Source: Psococerastis gibbosa
Taxonomy: Eukaryota; Arthropoda; Insecta; Psocodea; Psocidae
Length of the DNA stretch: 64,000 nt
NCBI GenBank assembly: GCA_963971405.1
Contig: OZ020484.1
Location: 52,563,151-52,627,150 of the forward strand
Reading direction: 5' to 3'
Below the pieces are notes generated by a model. It made no database searches and had not been told where the DNA came from. It saw nothing but the letters and a program-made list of their open reading frames with translations. Positions within the stretch are counted from its first letter, which is position 1, and each line of letters opens with the position of its first letter. The translations under genes and the position numbers were made by a program. Below, one piece after another: positions 12,230-22,230 of the stretch.

Positions 12230-12717
12230 TTTATTAATAAGTATTCGTAATATGTAAAATCCAAGTGTTTTTGGTGTCAAAACTCAGAATGCGTAATACC
12301 CCACTATTACGGTCTATTTTTTTACAACATTTTCACCGGGGGAGGCCTCCGGGCACCTCGCGTGAATTTTTTGGTAACATCTTACATTTTGCTTTTTGTT
12401 CCAACAGATTTTTTTTTTCTACAGCAAATTACTAATTTTTTGGGCAACTGTCTACATTTTCATAGATTTGATAGTAATCAGTATATGACAACATTTCATA
12501 CCAATTAATTGTATTCGTCTCTACTCAAGGCCTATTCAATGGGTTCCATGATGTTTCAATGACACAATCTGCCCAGCATAGGGGTGGATAAGCCCACAAA
12601 TCCTGAAAGCATTACAGATAATATATTGGGGTCTACCATTAGGCTAACACAGAATGGTCGCAGGGTTTATAAACTAGTATTATGGTGCCGAAACCGTTCT
12701 CTTTTATATATATTTTT

Positions 12718-13610
12718 GCTTTCCAATTTATACGTAGTATAAGGAAAGCTTTGTGATGGTCGAAATTTTCAATTTCCAGATTTCAACGGATTTACACGTT
12801 TCGAGGTACCAGGAACCCAAAAAAGTGGTTTCTACGAAATGTCTATCTGTTCATCGATTTCCGGGCAAACTACTCGGTCAATTTTGATGAAATTTAGCTT
12901 GTAGGTTTACCAAGGTCATACCTCGGGACCATTTTTACTTTTTTTTGGGCTAACTCAATTTCGGGGGGGTTTTATTCTCAAAAAACTAAAAAAATAAAAA
13001 ATAATAAAAATTATTTCTCAAAAACGGCTCCAGCGATTTCTTTTAAATTCACGTATATTGTAGTCGTTATTAATGTTGACAAAATGTGTGGGGTCGCTTG
13101 CCCCTTGATAGTTTGCTTCTGGGGGTACAAAAATAAAAATAACTAAATTTTAATGAAAAATGACTAAAAAATAATTTTTCCTGCGAAACCTTTCAATCGA
13201 TGATTTCTACCTTCAGGCATGTTTTAGGTGTTAACTTGAGTAACGAAACCGGACAGGTTGCTTTCCCAAAAAATATTTGGTTTTGTGCAATTTTTTTTTT
13301 TAATTATAGAAAACTCACGCTCAAATGCATTGCGTGCCCTGCCATTATTGCTGTGTGGTAATGTGAGGGCACAGTAGAGGGAAATAACCGAAGAGGACGG
13401 CCGAAGAAGGAATTCATGGATCAAGTTAAAGAAGACGCAGGAGCAATATCATATCAAGAACTGAAGAGGAAGATCGATGACCGAGTAAACTGGAGGACGA
13501 TATGCAGGGAGTTGCTGCCAACCAATCGCTAAGATTGTAACCTTAAGAAGAAGAATGTAATGGTCTGACCTATCTAGAATTTATCTCACCTCCAGTGACG
13601 TCAGGTGGAT
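12718..13610 (+). mobile_element. F1 repeat copy B (3' end lost)
   Basis: It starts with gctttccaatttatacgtag at 12718 and follows the family order through the seven-base poly-G at 12963 and the block around 13330. It stops after 'gacgtcaggtgga' near 13606 without the distal end. The copy is interrupted at 13365-13553 by a LINE tail. It lies within the fzr intron in the antisense direction to that gene. Confidence 0.75.
13365..13553 (+). mobile_element. LINE 3'-tail nested in F1
   Basis: The insert encodes a tail with NNRRGRPKKEFMDQVKEDA, then ELKRKIDDRVNWRTIC, and ends in the non-coding 'ccaaccaatcgctaagatt' plus (GAA)n. A short aatgt duplication flanks it (13360-13364 and 13554-13558). Compared with the F1 copies at 28.3 and 35.9 kb, the flanks join cleanly without it. 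The same 3' end recurs near 51296-51335. Confidence 0.7.
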
Positions 13611-13710
13611 GTATTTCTTCTATTGAGCCCTTTTCACGTATTTACCTGAACCCAATTTTTACTTATAAAATATAGATACTTATATAGTTAAAATAGAGTT
13701 GTTGACTTAC

Positions 13711-14678
13711 CTTAACCCGCAGACTTCCTGTCGATGGGCCAAAAGTTTTCTGCCTGGAGAGCCATCACTTATTCTAGTATCCCTTTGCAATATGGATCGG
13801 TCTCTGCTGCCAGAAGAAAGGACGTCGTTATTCCAGGCCAGGGCGCCCACTCTCGCAGCGTGCCCCGTCAAATAGTTTACTTGCTTGCCAACGGCCACAT
13901 CCCACACTTGCACCTGACCATGGTGTGTGCCCACGGCCACCAAATTTCCACGCTCGTTCCACGCTACCGATGTCACAGAGTTTGCATTAACAGATAGATC
14001 ACAGAGTCTGGTGACTTGGCTGTTACAAGCCGACCATAAATATACGCAGCTCCCGAGGCCAACACTAAGAACATTTTGAGAAGACCAATCGACTAAATTC
14101 AAATAGAAATCGTCCTGTAGTTCAGGAGCATCTAGCACCTTAAATGGTATCCGAGAAATTTTCCTCGTAGCTTTCCTAGGCGATCTAAGAAGTTTTTGGC
14201 TGTAACAGCTGACTGGGGACAAGGAATAGGGACTGGCTGGTTCACCGTTTTCTAATCGCTTCTTTGGAGATTGATAATGAAATAGGTTTGAGCCTTCCCT
14301 AGTGGACAATGCTCTGCGCTCATCGCAGTGACTCTTAATATCGTCAATATTGGAACCTAAGACTTCGTTTTTTAATAAAAACGAATAAGCATACCCATCT
14401 CGCCCTGCTTCCCCTGAGTCTCTAGCTTTCCGTAATGCTGGAGTTGTTCCACTTTCCGATATCATGGCATATTTGGTTTCCCACTTGTCCGACCTTGTGG
14501 GAATAAATCTGTCAGCATTTGGTGCCTTTGTAGGAGATCGAAAGCGTTCACTCGAAGGGCTTGATGAAACAACACTTGCAGGGGGCACAGACGTCCATAC
14601 AGGGGCTGCATTCTCATCATAGTCGTATGCAGTACGTCCTGTTAAACGTTTTTCATATTCTTGATTAAACATGGTCAT
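13711..14678 (-). CDS. fzr: fizzy-related/Cdh1, exon 1 (APC/C activator)
   Basis: The product is the WD40 co-activator that recruits D-box and KEN-box substrates to the anaphase-promoting complex at mitotic exit, in G1 and in endocycles. The start is the first ATG of MTMFNQEYEKR; the second methionine two codons later is the alternative and resembles the usual fly start. Visible features are the C-box DRFIPTR at residues 56-62, the RDGYAYSFLLKNEVLG block, YSLSPVS, LLRSPRKATRKISRIPFKVL, DAPELQDDFYLNLVDWS, and the first WD repeats with the LSSGSRDRSILQRD segment. The exon ends in phase 2 at a GTAAGT donor (13710). The strong match leaves little doubt about identity. The gene is head-to-head with the HIG1-domain gene starting 473 bp away. 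Confidence 0.97.
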
Positions 14679-15151
14679 TTAATTAAAATTGCATAGGCTC
14701 CACGAGTTATAACGGGTTATGAAAGGCACGAAGAAACCAAATCCAATAATGCACTGAACTGAAGTCTCAACTACTTTTAATTTTTAGACACTTACTTAAT
14801 TTTTAGCTCTACCTTACACTTTAGAAATATAATTTATAAGACATTTGTTCTAATTTCAAATAAAGGAGCTGCTCAGAGCCAAGATACACACAAAAACTGA
14901 ACCAAACTAAATACATGACCAGTCAACATGGTGGACGTGGTACACTAGCGGTGACTAACGGCAAACATTGTAAACTAATCAGTGGTGTCCAAGGTTTCGT
15001 ATATTTGCGACAGTTCTCCCTTTTTCCTGATGGATTTTGTCGACGGGCTGCAAAATTGTGCCGTCTGCTTCTTTGTTTTGATGATTGTATTGTACTAAAA
15101 ATTTACAAATAAATTATACCTGGATAAAAATTATTTGATTTTAAATTTACA
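14679..15151. promoter_or_regulatory. Divergent intergenic region, fzr / HIGD2A
   Basis: The start codons of fzr (minus) and the first HIG1-domain gene (plus) are only 473 bp apart, so this stretch probably holds both promoters and 5' UTRs. No clear TATA box was placed for either. The 65-codon frame at 14915-15112 has no recognisable features. Confidence 0.5.
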
Positions 15152-15293
15152 ATGTCAAGGAAGCAAGATGATAGCGACTTGGAAGAATTTGATTGGGTCA
15201 AAGTGAAAGCGCAACTAGATGCTATAGGACATGAAGAAAGTGCCACCGAAAGATTCAAAAGGAAGTTTGCTGATAATCCCCTCGTACCCACAG
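15152..15293 (+). CDS. HIGD2A: HIG1-domain protein (HIGD2A type), exon 1
   Basis: The gene encodes a 104-residue mitochondrial inner-membrane protein of the HIG1 type 2 family, which associates with cytochrome c oxidase and respiratory supercomplexes. Exon 1 gives an acidic, soluble N-terminus (LEEFDWVKVKAQLDAIG) and then RFKRKFADNPLVPTG, matching the family's NPxVPxG entry into the first membrane helix. The exon ends with one base of the glycine codon (ACAG|GTCTGT, donor at 15294). Joined to exon 2 it makes LVPTGCLLTAGALTYG. The length fits animal HIGD2A (about 100 residues). A diverged tandem copy with the same gene structure follows at 17610. Confidence 0.93.
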
Positions 15294-15922
15294 GTCTGTT
15301 CTATACAGGAAATAAGAACATTTTATATAAAGACTACACTGACTATAAAAAGCTCAAATATATTAAATAATTACAGAGAGCTGTCTTTATTTGCGAAGGT
15401 GTGGCATAATTTTGGTGAATAAAAATAACTTAGCATAGCATTACTTTGTTATTATTATTGTTATTTTTTCTTAATTTAAATTTTGTAGTCACCACGAGTG
15501 ACAGTAAGTTTTACAAAGTTAATAATAATAAGCAGACTATTATATTTATGGGTATATATTGTATTATGTGTAGCATAATTATTCATGTCTAATTGGTTCA
15601 TTGTCATTTTTCCATCATTTCTTAATTTGTCATTAGTGTTTGTCTTGGGTATGTTCAGTTGCTGACCACATTCCAAGTAGAGCAGTGGTCATAGAGAGTA
15701 TCCTCTATCGGTGCTCAGGCCTAGACCCTTATTGGGTTGTTTTGGGCTGAGCGTTTTTCATTAGTATTTGGATTGGTTCGAGACTTCAAAGCATTAACAA
15801 TAACATGGAGACTGTCAAAGTCTACTGGTCTGCAACAAGGTACTGACTTCATTACAAAGCGCCTGATTTTTTCTGACGTTTATATGTTTAGCCTGTATTA
15901 CCCCCGTATTTTGTGTTCCCAG
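15294..15922 (+). other. HIGD2A intron with R3 repeat
   Basis: This intron contains a copy of the R3 repeat (15661-15752), also found at 24796-24898 and 55160-55255. The rest is A/T-rich with no coding signal. Confidence 0.7.
15661..15752 (+). repeat. R3 interspersed repeat, copy 1
   Basis: Its landmarks are gctgacc, then agagcagtggtc, a block resembling 'gaggatcctc', 'cctagaccc' and a T-rich 'tgttttgggctgag' end. The same order occurs at 24796-24898 and 55160-55255, each within an intron. No target-site duplication or coding content was seen. Confidence 0.6.
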
Positions 15923-16095
15923 GATGCTTATTAACGGCTGGTGCACTCACGTATGGGTTGATAAGTTTTCGGAAGGGGGACTCAGGGACTTCGCAGCTGA
16001 TGATGAGATACCGGATAGCAGCTCAGGGTTTTACTGTGGCAGCGCTCATAGGAGGCATTGCAATGGCAGCTATGAAGTCTACAGGTCCCACCTAA
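15923..16095 (+). CDS. HIGD2A: HIG1-domain protein (HIGD2A type), exon 2
   Basis: The acceptor AG is at 15921-15922. The exon encodes the whole HIG1 domain after the first glycine: helix one (CLLTAGALTYGLISF), a charged loop (RKGDS), the signature SQLMMRYRIAAQG that corresponds to the family motif linking the two helices, and helix two (FTVAALIGGIAMAAM). It ends in KSTGPT and TAA. A possible AATAAA-like signal follows at about 16108. It is the less diverged of the two tandem HIG1 genes and is therefore the better candidate for the conserved HIGD2A function. Confidence 0.94.
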
Positions 16096-16297
16096 CGTGT
16101 ATTAAGGTAATAAAATAATTGATAAAAAATGTTTTTGTTTGTTTACTAATGAACATGACGAGGTTGACTTGTACCAGGTACATAATTATATTCGTCACTT
16201 CATGAATGCCCCGGCCATTTTTATGACCTCTGCATCCCTCCAAGCCTGGTCTCGGCCATCCGCCCCTGACTCCTGCTGTACAATTGGGTGAAAAGTT

Positions 16298-16840
16298 ATC
16301 CCACTTCGGACACCAATATGTCGTATGGTACCTCAGACTCACCCTGACTTCTGAATCTAAGGAATCACACGACAATGCGCGAAGGCGGGTATACTTTGAT
16401 CCTTTTGAGACTCTCATCCGGTATGATGTCCTCTGTTGGGGGAACTTTTCCGACGCTTTCCGTGTTTTTCGCCTATGAAAGAGGGCTATTAGAACGCTTG
16501 CAGGACCAGAAAGTGTTTTGTCATCCCTTATTTAGAGAGTTCGGTATTGTCACACTATCCTCTCTATTTACATCGGAGATGTATGGACAAACCCGCCCCC
16601 TTGACTAGGCAAGGTTCACGATTATGGGACCAGAAACAGGGGTTGCTTCTTCCGTGAGAGCAGTAGTCTGACGGCTTGCCTTAGATCACATATGGAGATG
16701 GGAGTCCGGCTGTATTATAGACATCCCCGGGAGATCAGGACTGTGGATAATATACGGTTTTTTTCTGGGGCCGTCCGTTCGGTGCGCCTGCGCCCTACTC
16801 TGTCAGGGAATTTATGACGAGTCCGCAAGGATAATACTGC
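16298..16840 (-). mobile_element. Possible LTR-retrotransposon remnant
   Basis: The minus strand reads TGGTGTCCGAAGTGGGAT at 16315-16298, which has the form of a primer-binding site complementary to a tRNA 3' end beginning with CCA. Immediately beyond it, TGTCGTATGG begins at 16319 on the plus strand, as an LTR end would. A GC-elevated stretch follows, but a second LTR, gag-pol coding sequence or flanking duplication was not found. This is a tentative call. Confidence 0.3.
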
Positions 16841-17609
16841 AATATTTTTGGCTTGTCTTTTGTTTTTGTTTTAGGACAATTATTGTGACGATGCTCATAA
16901 GCTTTGTTTACAAATGGCTTGAGAAGACCTTAACTAAAAAACAAAAACAAAAAAACAAATCTTTCTGTTCTTGTGCCATTGCAATAAATTCCGGGGAATA
17001 TATTTCTTTCTCATTCTATTTTTTCATTTCATATTTCATTTTTTTCAGAGTCAAACTAGCGAATGAAGAGAAGGTTCCAGCCTAATTGTCTGTTGACTGC
17101 CAAATTTCTGAAAAATTGCAACCAAAAGATACAATTTGCAACATTTAGTGGCTAACTGCTGGCATTCTCATGCCAAAAGTGATGGACTATTATTATTGAT
17201 GCGACTCCATTTATTTTAACTTATTAGGTCAGATCCATTCAATTCTTTTAATTCAATCGATTCAGCCGGCAAGTTTTAAATGACTAAAAATTGAATCATT
17301 ATTTTCACATCTGGAATAAATGTACAAAAATAAACAAGTCGCCATAAATAAATTAAAAATGGTTTAATTGATAGTTTAGTTAGGTAGTAAAGAAAAAAAC
17401 TGATGATTGGCTATAGGAATCCGATGCATACAAATGCATTGACACTGTACAGAATGTAGACGTAAGAACTTTAGTTAAATTTTAGAAAAGTTTGCTTTCA
17501 GCAATGTTTTTATTATTAGTTTTGAAAACATTATATTTTTAACACAAACATTGTCGTTCTCACTAAATTTAAATATTAAATTTGTGGAAAATCACAGGCT
17601 ATAAAATAA
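16841..17609. other. Intergenic between the HIG1 tandem genes
   Basis: A/T-rich sequence with no coding exon seen. The 66-codon frame at 16885-17085 is lysine-rich low-complexity sequence. The upstream end may still belong to the possible LTR remnant. Confidence 0.5.
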
Positions 17610-17715
17610 ATGTCTGACAAGAAGAAAAATGACAAAAGTGACGATTTCGATTGGGAGAAAACACCATCTGATAGATTTTTAGGGAAATTATGGGAAATGC
17701 CACTGGTGCCAATCG
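17610..17715 (+). CDS. HIG1-domain paralogue, exon 1
   Basis: This is the second HIG1 type 2 gene, encoding 91 residues. The N-terminus MSDKKKNDKSDDFDWEKTP shares the DFDW motif with its neighbour, followed by FLGKLWEMPLVPIG leading into the first helix. The exon ends with one base of the glycine codon (ATCG|GTAAGT), the same intron position and phase as the gene at 15152, which supports tandem duplication. The N-terminus is shorter than in the first copy. It is expected to act in the mitochondrial inner membrane like other HIG1 proteins, but a paralogue-specific role (for example tissue-restricted expression) is only a guess. Confidence 0.9.
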
Positions 17716-17904
17716 GTAAGTTATTGTTCTGTGCTTATAATTCTTACAGCATACAGTACTACATACTTTATTACACCTCTCTTTTCCGTCTGTTCAACTC
17801 AATAGCTACGCGCATGCAATTTTCAATAACTTTTGACCCAAATAAAGTGTATTTTTATTATTATTAATTACTATAGTAAAATAGTAATGATGCAGCAATA
17901 AATA

Positions 17905-18440
17905 GCGTAAAATGCTTTCCATACCTAGGCAGCAAAATAACACAAGAAAGAAAGTCATCCCAGGAAATATCCAGTCGAATACACTTAGCCAGACTAGCTT
18001 TTAACATAAAGTCAAAGTTATTCGAATCTAACAACATCGACTTGGAAATAAGGAAAAGACTTCTCAAAACTTTAGTGTGGAGTGTGCTCTTGTACGGAAG
18101 TGAGACATGGTGCATTTACGAACATGGACAGACCACATAACCAACGAAGAAGTGCTCCATAGAATAAACGAAAAAAGAGCTATTATGGCCACCATTTCAA
18201 CAAGAAGAGGCAAATGGATGGGGCATATTCTGAGACACGAAGGGCTCCTCAAGAACATAATTGAGGTTACGGTTGAAGGCACCAACTCAAGAGGACGACA
18301 GAGGAAGGAGTACCTAGAAGATGTCATGAAGGGTGCGCCACCTACAAACAACTGAAAAGGACCGCACAAAACAGACAAGAGTGGAGGAGAAAAATAAAAC
18401 ATTCGCTGCAAACCAATCCTTAGATTGCAACTCAAGAAGA
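17905..18440 (+). mobile_element. LINE fragment in HIG1 paralogue intron (family L2)
   Basis: Read with frame breaks, this gives the end of a LINE reverse transcriptase: YLGSKITQERKSSQEISSR, then LFESNNIDLEIRKRLLKTL and LLYGSETW. It continues with MATISTRRGKWMGHILRHEG, GTNSRGRQRKEYLEDVMK and a tail ending in RQEWRRK. The frames shift at least twice, so it is a pseudogene. The far 3' end (aaacattcgctgcaaaccaa) recurs at about 33683-33702. Confidence 0.8.
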
Positions 18441-18450
18441 CTATAGTATT

Positions 18451-18560
18451 ATTTGAAGGGCTTTTTATGAATATATGAATAACTTTAGTGGCCCATTGAA
18501 CTTGGCCCTGTCGACGACCGAAAATTGGTACACGTCTTCGATGTCAACCCACACCGGCTG
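18451..18560 (+). repeat. Short repeat upstream of HIG1 exon 2
   Basis: The segment starts tttgaagggctttttatg and runs through 'gatgtcaacccacaccgg'. A second diverged copy starts with the same 18 bases at 19247 and includes 'gatgtcaatccacaccgg'. The two copies bracket exon 2 of the HIG1 paralogue. Whether they are transposon ends or a local duplication cannot be told. Confidence 0.55.
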
Positions 18561-19024
18561 CAACCGACATTGGACAAGCACAACGTGCTTAGCATTGACA
18601 GAACGTAACAGACGGGAGCGTGACACAACCAAGTGGGGGTACGACTCAGAAGGAATGTAAATACAATGGTTTTCGGCAATCCTCCAAAGATATTTAGGCG
18701 CCAGTCCTCGATAACCGTAGTAGTGTTGTCTAATACTAATTACAAAAAAGTTCACACGTTGTCCATCTTATCAAGTTTTCCCCCTATAACAGTGTATGCG
18801 TGATTTTATTTAATTGATTGAAACGTGATATTCCTAAAACACTTTATCTAGTTCACCTAACATAATTATTCTGCAACAGACATTCTAATGTCAAATAATG
18901 ATCCAAGCCAGTGAAATTGATTAGGGAATACCCCAAACTGCAATGAATAGAATAATCAACTTGCTGAACATGGGATAAAATCTTATAGATTGCGAGGATA
19001 ATGAGCATTTGAAAACTGTTGCAG

Positions 19025-19194
19025 GTTGTTTGGGAACGGCTGGGGCTTTGGCGTATGGTCTGTCTAACTTCAGAAAGGGCGGCTCAAATGCTTCGCAGAT
19101 GATGATGCGGTACCGCGTCGTGGCCCAAGCTTTGACGGTGTTAGCTTTGGTCGTCGGCGCAGCTTTGGCATCTCCCAAGCCTACCAGACGGTGA
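19025..19194 (+). CDS. HIG1-domain paralogue, exon 2
   Basis: The acceptor is GTTGCAG ending at 19024. The exon encodes CLGTAGALAYGLSNFRKGG, the signature SQMMMRYRVVAQALT and a second hydrophobic helix (VLALVVGAALAS), ending PKPTRR and TGA. Relative to the copy at 15923 the second helix and C-terminus are most diverged, while the linker motif is kept. Both predicted membrane helices are intact, so the gene looks functional rather than decayed. Confidence 0.92.
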
Positions 19195-19246
19195 GTTGTG
19201 ATTTACAATGTATTACTACCCCGTTCACTGGGGTTTTTGTTATTGT

Positions 19247-19400
19247 TTGAAGGGCTTTTTATGGACGTAGGCCTAATTGCAGACTTCCATTGAGCCTTGC
19301 ACTAACAACGACCAACGACGATTTTTCGGAGATAATTGGAGCTGCAAACTGGTTCACGACATCGATGTCAATCCACACCGGGTACAAGCGATGAATGAAC
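19247..19400 (+). repeat. Short repeat downstream of HIG1 exon 2
   Basis: This is the partner of the repeat at 18451-18560, in the same orientation, and is longer and more diverged. It shares tttgaagggctttttatg at its left end and the 'tcgatgtcaatccacaccgg' block. Confidence 0.5.
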
Positions 19401-19739
19401 CAGCTAGGACATGGGACACAATGCAACATATGTGACATAACTATGTTCAGGTACTATTCAGTCAATTGTGGTTACTTTCGACCTTTATAGCCTGTATGGC
19501 CTAATGCACATTAACAGAATGTGTTTCAAACAACAGACATTGAGCATCCCTTGTAGCAATCCATTTGACTCTTGATGTGGATCCAATGTGATATGAGCAA
19601 TGGTCTCAATGATCATGTACTTTGGAGCTGTGATTGCCAAACGAACGTGTCTGAACACGAATACAAACTTTTGTTCGGTTCTTATGGACATTGCCAGGAG
19701 TGTGCTGTGGGACGGTTATTGAATAGTGCAGGAAGCAGC

Positions 19740-19925
19740 TGTGGGACATTCTGCTGACAACTTCGACGGCGAAATCTGCGCTGTGCAAGAAGCAGCAAAA
19801 TTAGTCTGCGGGCTACAGTCACGGCACTGAGAAGAGTAGTGTTCTTTGCGGACTCCTAATCTGCTCTCCAACTCCGTTCAGTTTAGTAAAAACACCCCCA
19901 CCGACAGCAGCAGGACTATATGACA
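19740..19925 (+). pseudogene. LINE ribonuclease H fragment
   Basis: With frameshifts, this reads DNFDGEICAVQEAAKLVCG, then RRVVFFADS and SALQ. These fit the two conserved blocks of the RNase HI domain of non-LTR retrotransposons (xxDGEIxAI and FxDSQxAL). A stop follows FADS directly. It is a remnant with no intact frame, lying between the HIG1 paralogue and the coiled-coil gene. Confidence 0.6.
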
Positions 19926-20250
19926 CAATATACACCAAACGTATTATACGTAAAAACATATATACATATATATATATATAACATATTCAACTGTACATGT
20001 GTGCATATATGCAAGCAATTACGACATTTCTACACATTTATATTGGGACTAAAACATTTACGAATCTGAGTTATTTTGATGCATGAATATAACTTTTGTT
20101 CTTGGATTCGGGTATTATCTTCAGGATCTGCTCAATTTCCGGTATATACCATTACATGGAACCGAATTTTTGTGTTCCTCCCTCGTGGCCTAGGGTGTTT
20201 TTGCGTTTTCCTTAGTTCACCAGAACTTTACCCTGAAAGTTGTTAGTCCA
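19926..20250. other. 3' flank of the coiled-coil gene
   Basis: It contains a short (AT)n microsatellite at about 19955-19982 and presumably the 3' UTR of the minus-strand coiled-coil gene whose stop codon is at 20253-20251. No other feature was seen. Confidence 0.5.
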
Positions 20251-20422
20251 TCAAGCGGGAGCCCAGGGAACTACTGGCTTAGGTATTCTAGTGTTCTCTT
20301 GTAGCTGCTTTTGCCTTCTGGTGTCGACTTTGTCGAGCCATTCGTCAAACGCCCCCTCAGCTTCGTACATCCTTTCTGTGAGCTGACTGGACCTCATAAC
20401 CTCAGCCTTTTTAGCAGCATTC
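20251..20422 (-). CDS. Coiled-coil W-repeat protein, exon 7 (C-terminus)
   Basis: This is the last exon. The acceptor ACAG ends at 20423 and the first base completes the codon left open by exon 6 (AG plus G, arginine), giving WKNARNAAKKAEV. It then reads RMYEAEGAFDEWLDKVDTRR, a further copy of the aromatic-x-x-W-x-x-x-K motif, and ends PKPVVPWAPA and TGA. A proline-tryptophan-proline tail of this kind is recalled from CCDC34-type proteins. With this exon the whole CDS is 1671 nt, an exact multiple of three. Confidence 0.85.
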
Positions 20423-20933
20423 CTGTAACGTTTACTCCATTATTGATGAGATCTCTATTAAAGAAAGGGAGATGTGGAAAATTGGCGATTGGCTAATTCC
20501 CAAGCCTGTAGAGGCCATCTACATTGTTAGATAAGTTAGGTTCTCTGTAACACGCATTGTTGTTATACCAGTATGATAGTATATAATATTAACTACCTCC
20601 TGCAGCCTGCTCTTATGTGTTGACGTGCATTTCTAAATGAAACCTTCTGGCGCGTGTCTTTGACATGGCTACTTTACAACGGAAGGAAATTATAACAAGA
20701 CCAGCTATTGCACTTAGTGGTTGCCCATCACATGGTCTTCTTATAAGCTTCCATCAGTACATTGTGAGATTGCAACCCCCCCCCCCACAGGTTACCTCCC
20801 TCTAATATCCTAAAGCACAGAGCGCTTCAAAATTGAAAAAGTTGTTCCATCGCCAGGACCCACCTGAACAAAGTAATTACTAGAAATCCATGTGTTGGGA
20901 AATGTGACGGTCTCGTCCTGTTTGTGGGCTCAC

Positions 20934-21115
20934 CTTGCATTTTTCCATCTCATTTTTATTTCATCTTCCTTCATTTCTTTCCAGACTTTAAACGACTTAT
21001 TAGTTTTCGTGCTGCGGGTGGTTATGACTTCCTTTAATTTTTCTTTGGCCGCTGTCTCTTTCTCTTTCCGTTCTTTTTCAGTTTCTTCTAATTTTTTCTT
21101 CCACTCCTTGAATAC
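20934..21115 (-). CDS. Coiled-coil W-repeat protein, exon 6
   Basis: It begins in phase 0 after a polypyrimidine acceptor (TTTTAAG, AG at 21117-21116) with VFKEWKKKLEETEKERKEK and continues to SFKVWKEMKEDEIKMRWKN. It contains two or three copies of the W-x-x-x-K motif in a highly charged helix. Reading through the donor would give a stop at 20930, but the strong donor AAG|GTGAGC at 20934 joins in phase to exon 7, so splicing is preferred. Confidence 0.88.
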
Positions 21116-21685
21116 CTTAAAAGAGAGCAAATACAGTGTAATAAGCATTTTAAGTACTAATGCCAGGGCTGCAGCTGCTGGGAGAATCAATAGTAAGCTT
21201 CGGGCCAAAGAGAAATTTGGGCCCTTATTTAATTTGGGGAGGGTAAAATATGTTGAGCCCTGGCTGTATCGAGAGCAAGTTCACAGTGGGAGGTAACCCT
21301 CGCCTCTAAGTACTATAAACACTTTAGGGGGACTTACTGACTAAACCGGTTTTTAATTTCCATCACTGACACCGCGAAGGAGTTAGTTTGGGATCCGGAG
21401 GACTCTCCCGGGAGAATATTTTGAAAGTGTAGGTGTAAATATACAACTCGAAACCTGTTTGTTGCCTAAGCTAGCGGACCCTAATAAGTCTTCCAATTAA
21501 TATGCCAATTAATAGTTTCCCATGACTAGATCCATAACCGGATAACCGGATAGAGCTCTACTATTGTGATTTAACTTGCATAATTAGTGGTCTTCACACC
21601 GCTCCGGTACTAACTCAACAGCGTTGGTAATGGTTCGGCCTAGTTTATCGCCAGCGCAGCGTGGAATTCTTGGAAAGTGCACCTG

Positions 21686-21854
21686 CAGCCTGATCGAGGC
21701 ATTTATAATACCGGGGTTAAATAAATACCCTAGGATTATAACTGTAAACAAACAAATTTTGAATAGCACTTTCCATTATAAAATTATCATGTTTACATTT
21801 TTATTACCAGGGGATTACATAAATAGCGGTATTATAATCGCCTCGATCAGACTG
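21686..21854 (+). mobile_element. PIF/Harbinger-like MITE, 169 bp
   Basis: The terminal inverted repeats start CAGCCTGATCGAGGC and end GCCTCGATCAGACTG, flanked by CTG on both sides (21683-21685 and 21855-21857). The same length, ends and CTG duplication occur at 58592-58760. A 3-bp CWG target duplication is characteristic of PIF/Harbinger elements. It lies in intron 5 of the coiled-coil gene. It has no coding capacity. Confidence 0.8.
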
Positions 21855-22046
21855 CTGGTGACCAACAAAGGCAAATCAGATTGTGAAGACCAATGTAATA
21901 ATATTACTAATAATAATGTACAAGTAGAACAATATTAATTGTTGATGTATTCGGCACAATAACTGACTAATATCAAAATTACAATCCCATACGGCTTATT
22001 GTATTATTTACATTCGCCCAAACGATGTATGTTTTAAATTTTGTAC

Positions 22047-22230
22047 CTTTTCGGCCAGTTGTCTTTTCTCTTCTTTTTCTCTCCTCGCATGTTCTTCCTT
22101 TTCAAGTTGCTGCTGCTCCCTTTGCTTCTTATCTCCGATGTCTTTGACTTTTTTCTTCTTCCATTCCAAGTAAGCCTTATCAATTTCTTCCTTGGATTTC
22201 ATTAGTCGTCCGTTAAGATTGGCATCAAGT
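22047..22230 (-). CDS. Coiled-coil W-repeat protein, exon 5
   Basis: The acceptor is TTTGTAG (AG at 22232-22231), and its first base completes the lysine codon from exon 4. It reads LDANLNGRLMKSKEEIDKAY, then LEWKKKKVKDIGDKK and a Q/E/K/R-rich helix, ending RQLAEK at a phase-0 GTACAA donor. AYLEWKKKK is another motif copy. Strong coiled-coil propensity is evident from the charged heptads. Confidence 0.9.

Larger units (their letters stand above)
11118..13710 (-). other. fzr intron 1 with repeats
   Basis: This is a 2.6-kb intron between the two fzr exons with donor GTAAGT at 13710 and acceptor TAG at 11120-11118. It holds a LINE tail (12043-12229), an F1 element (12718-13610) with its own nested LINE tail, and an unassigned 74-codon open frame on the minus strand (11602-11826). 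That frame is acidic, carries no recognisable domain and is probably chance or transposon-derived. Confidence 0.7.
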
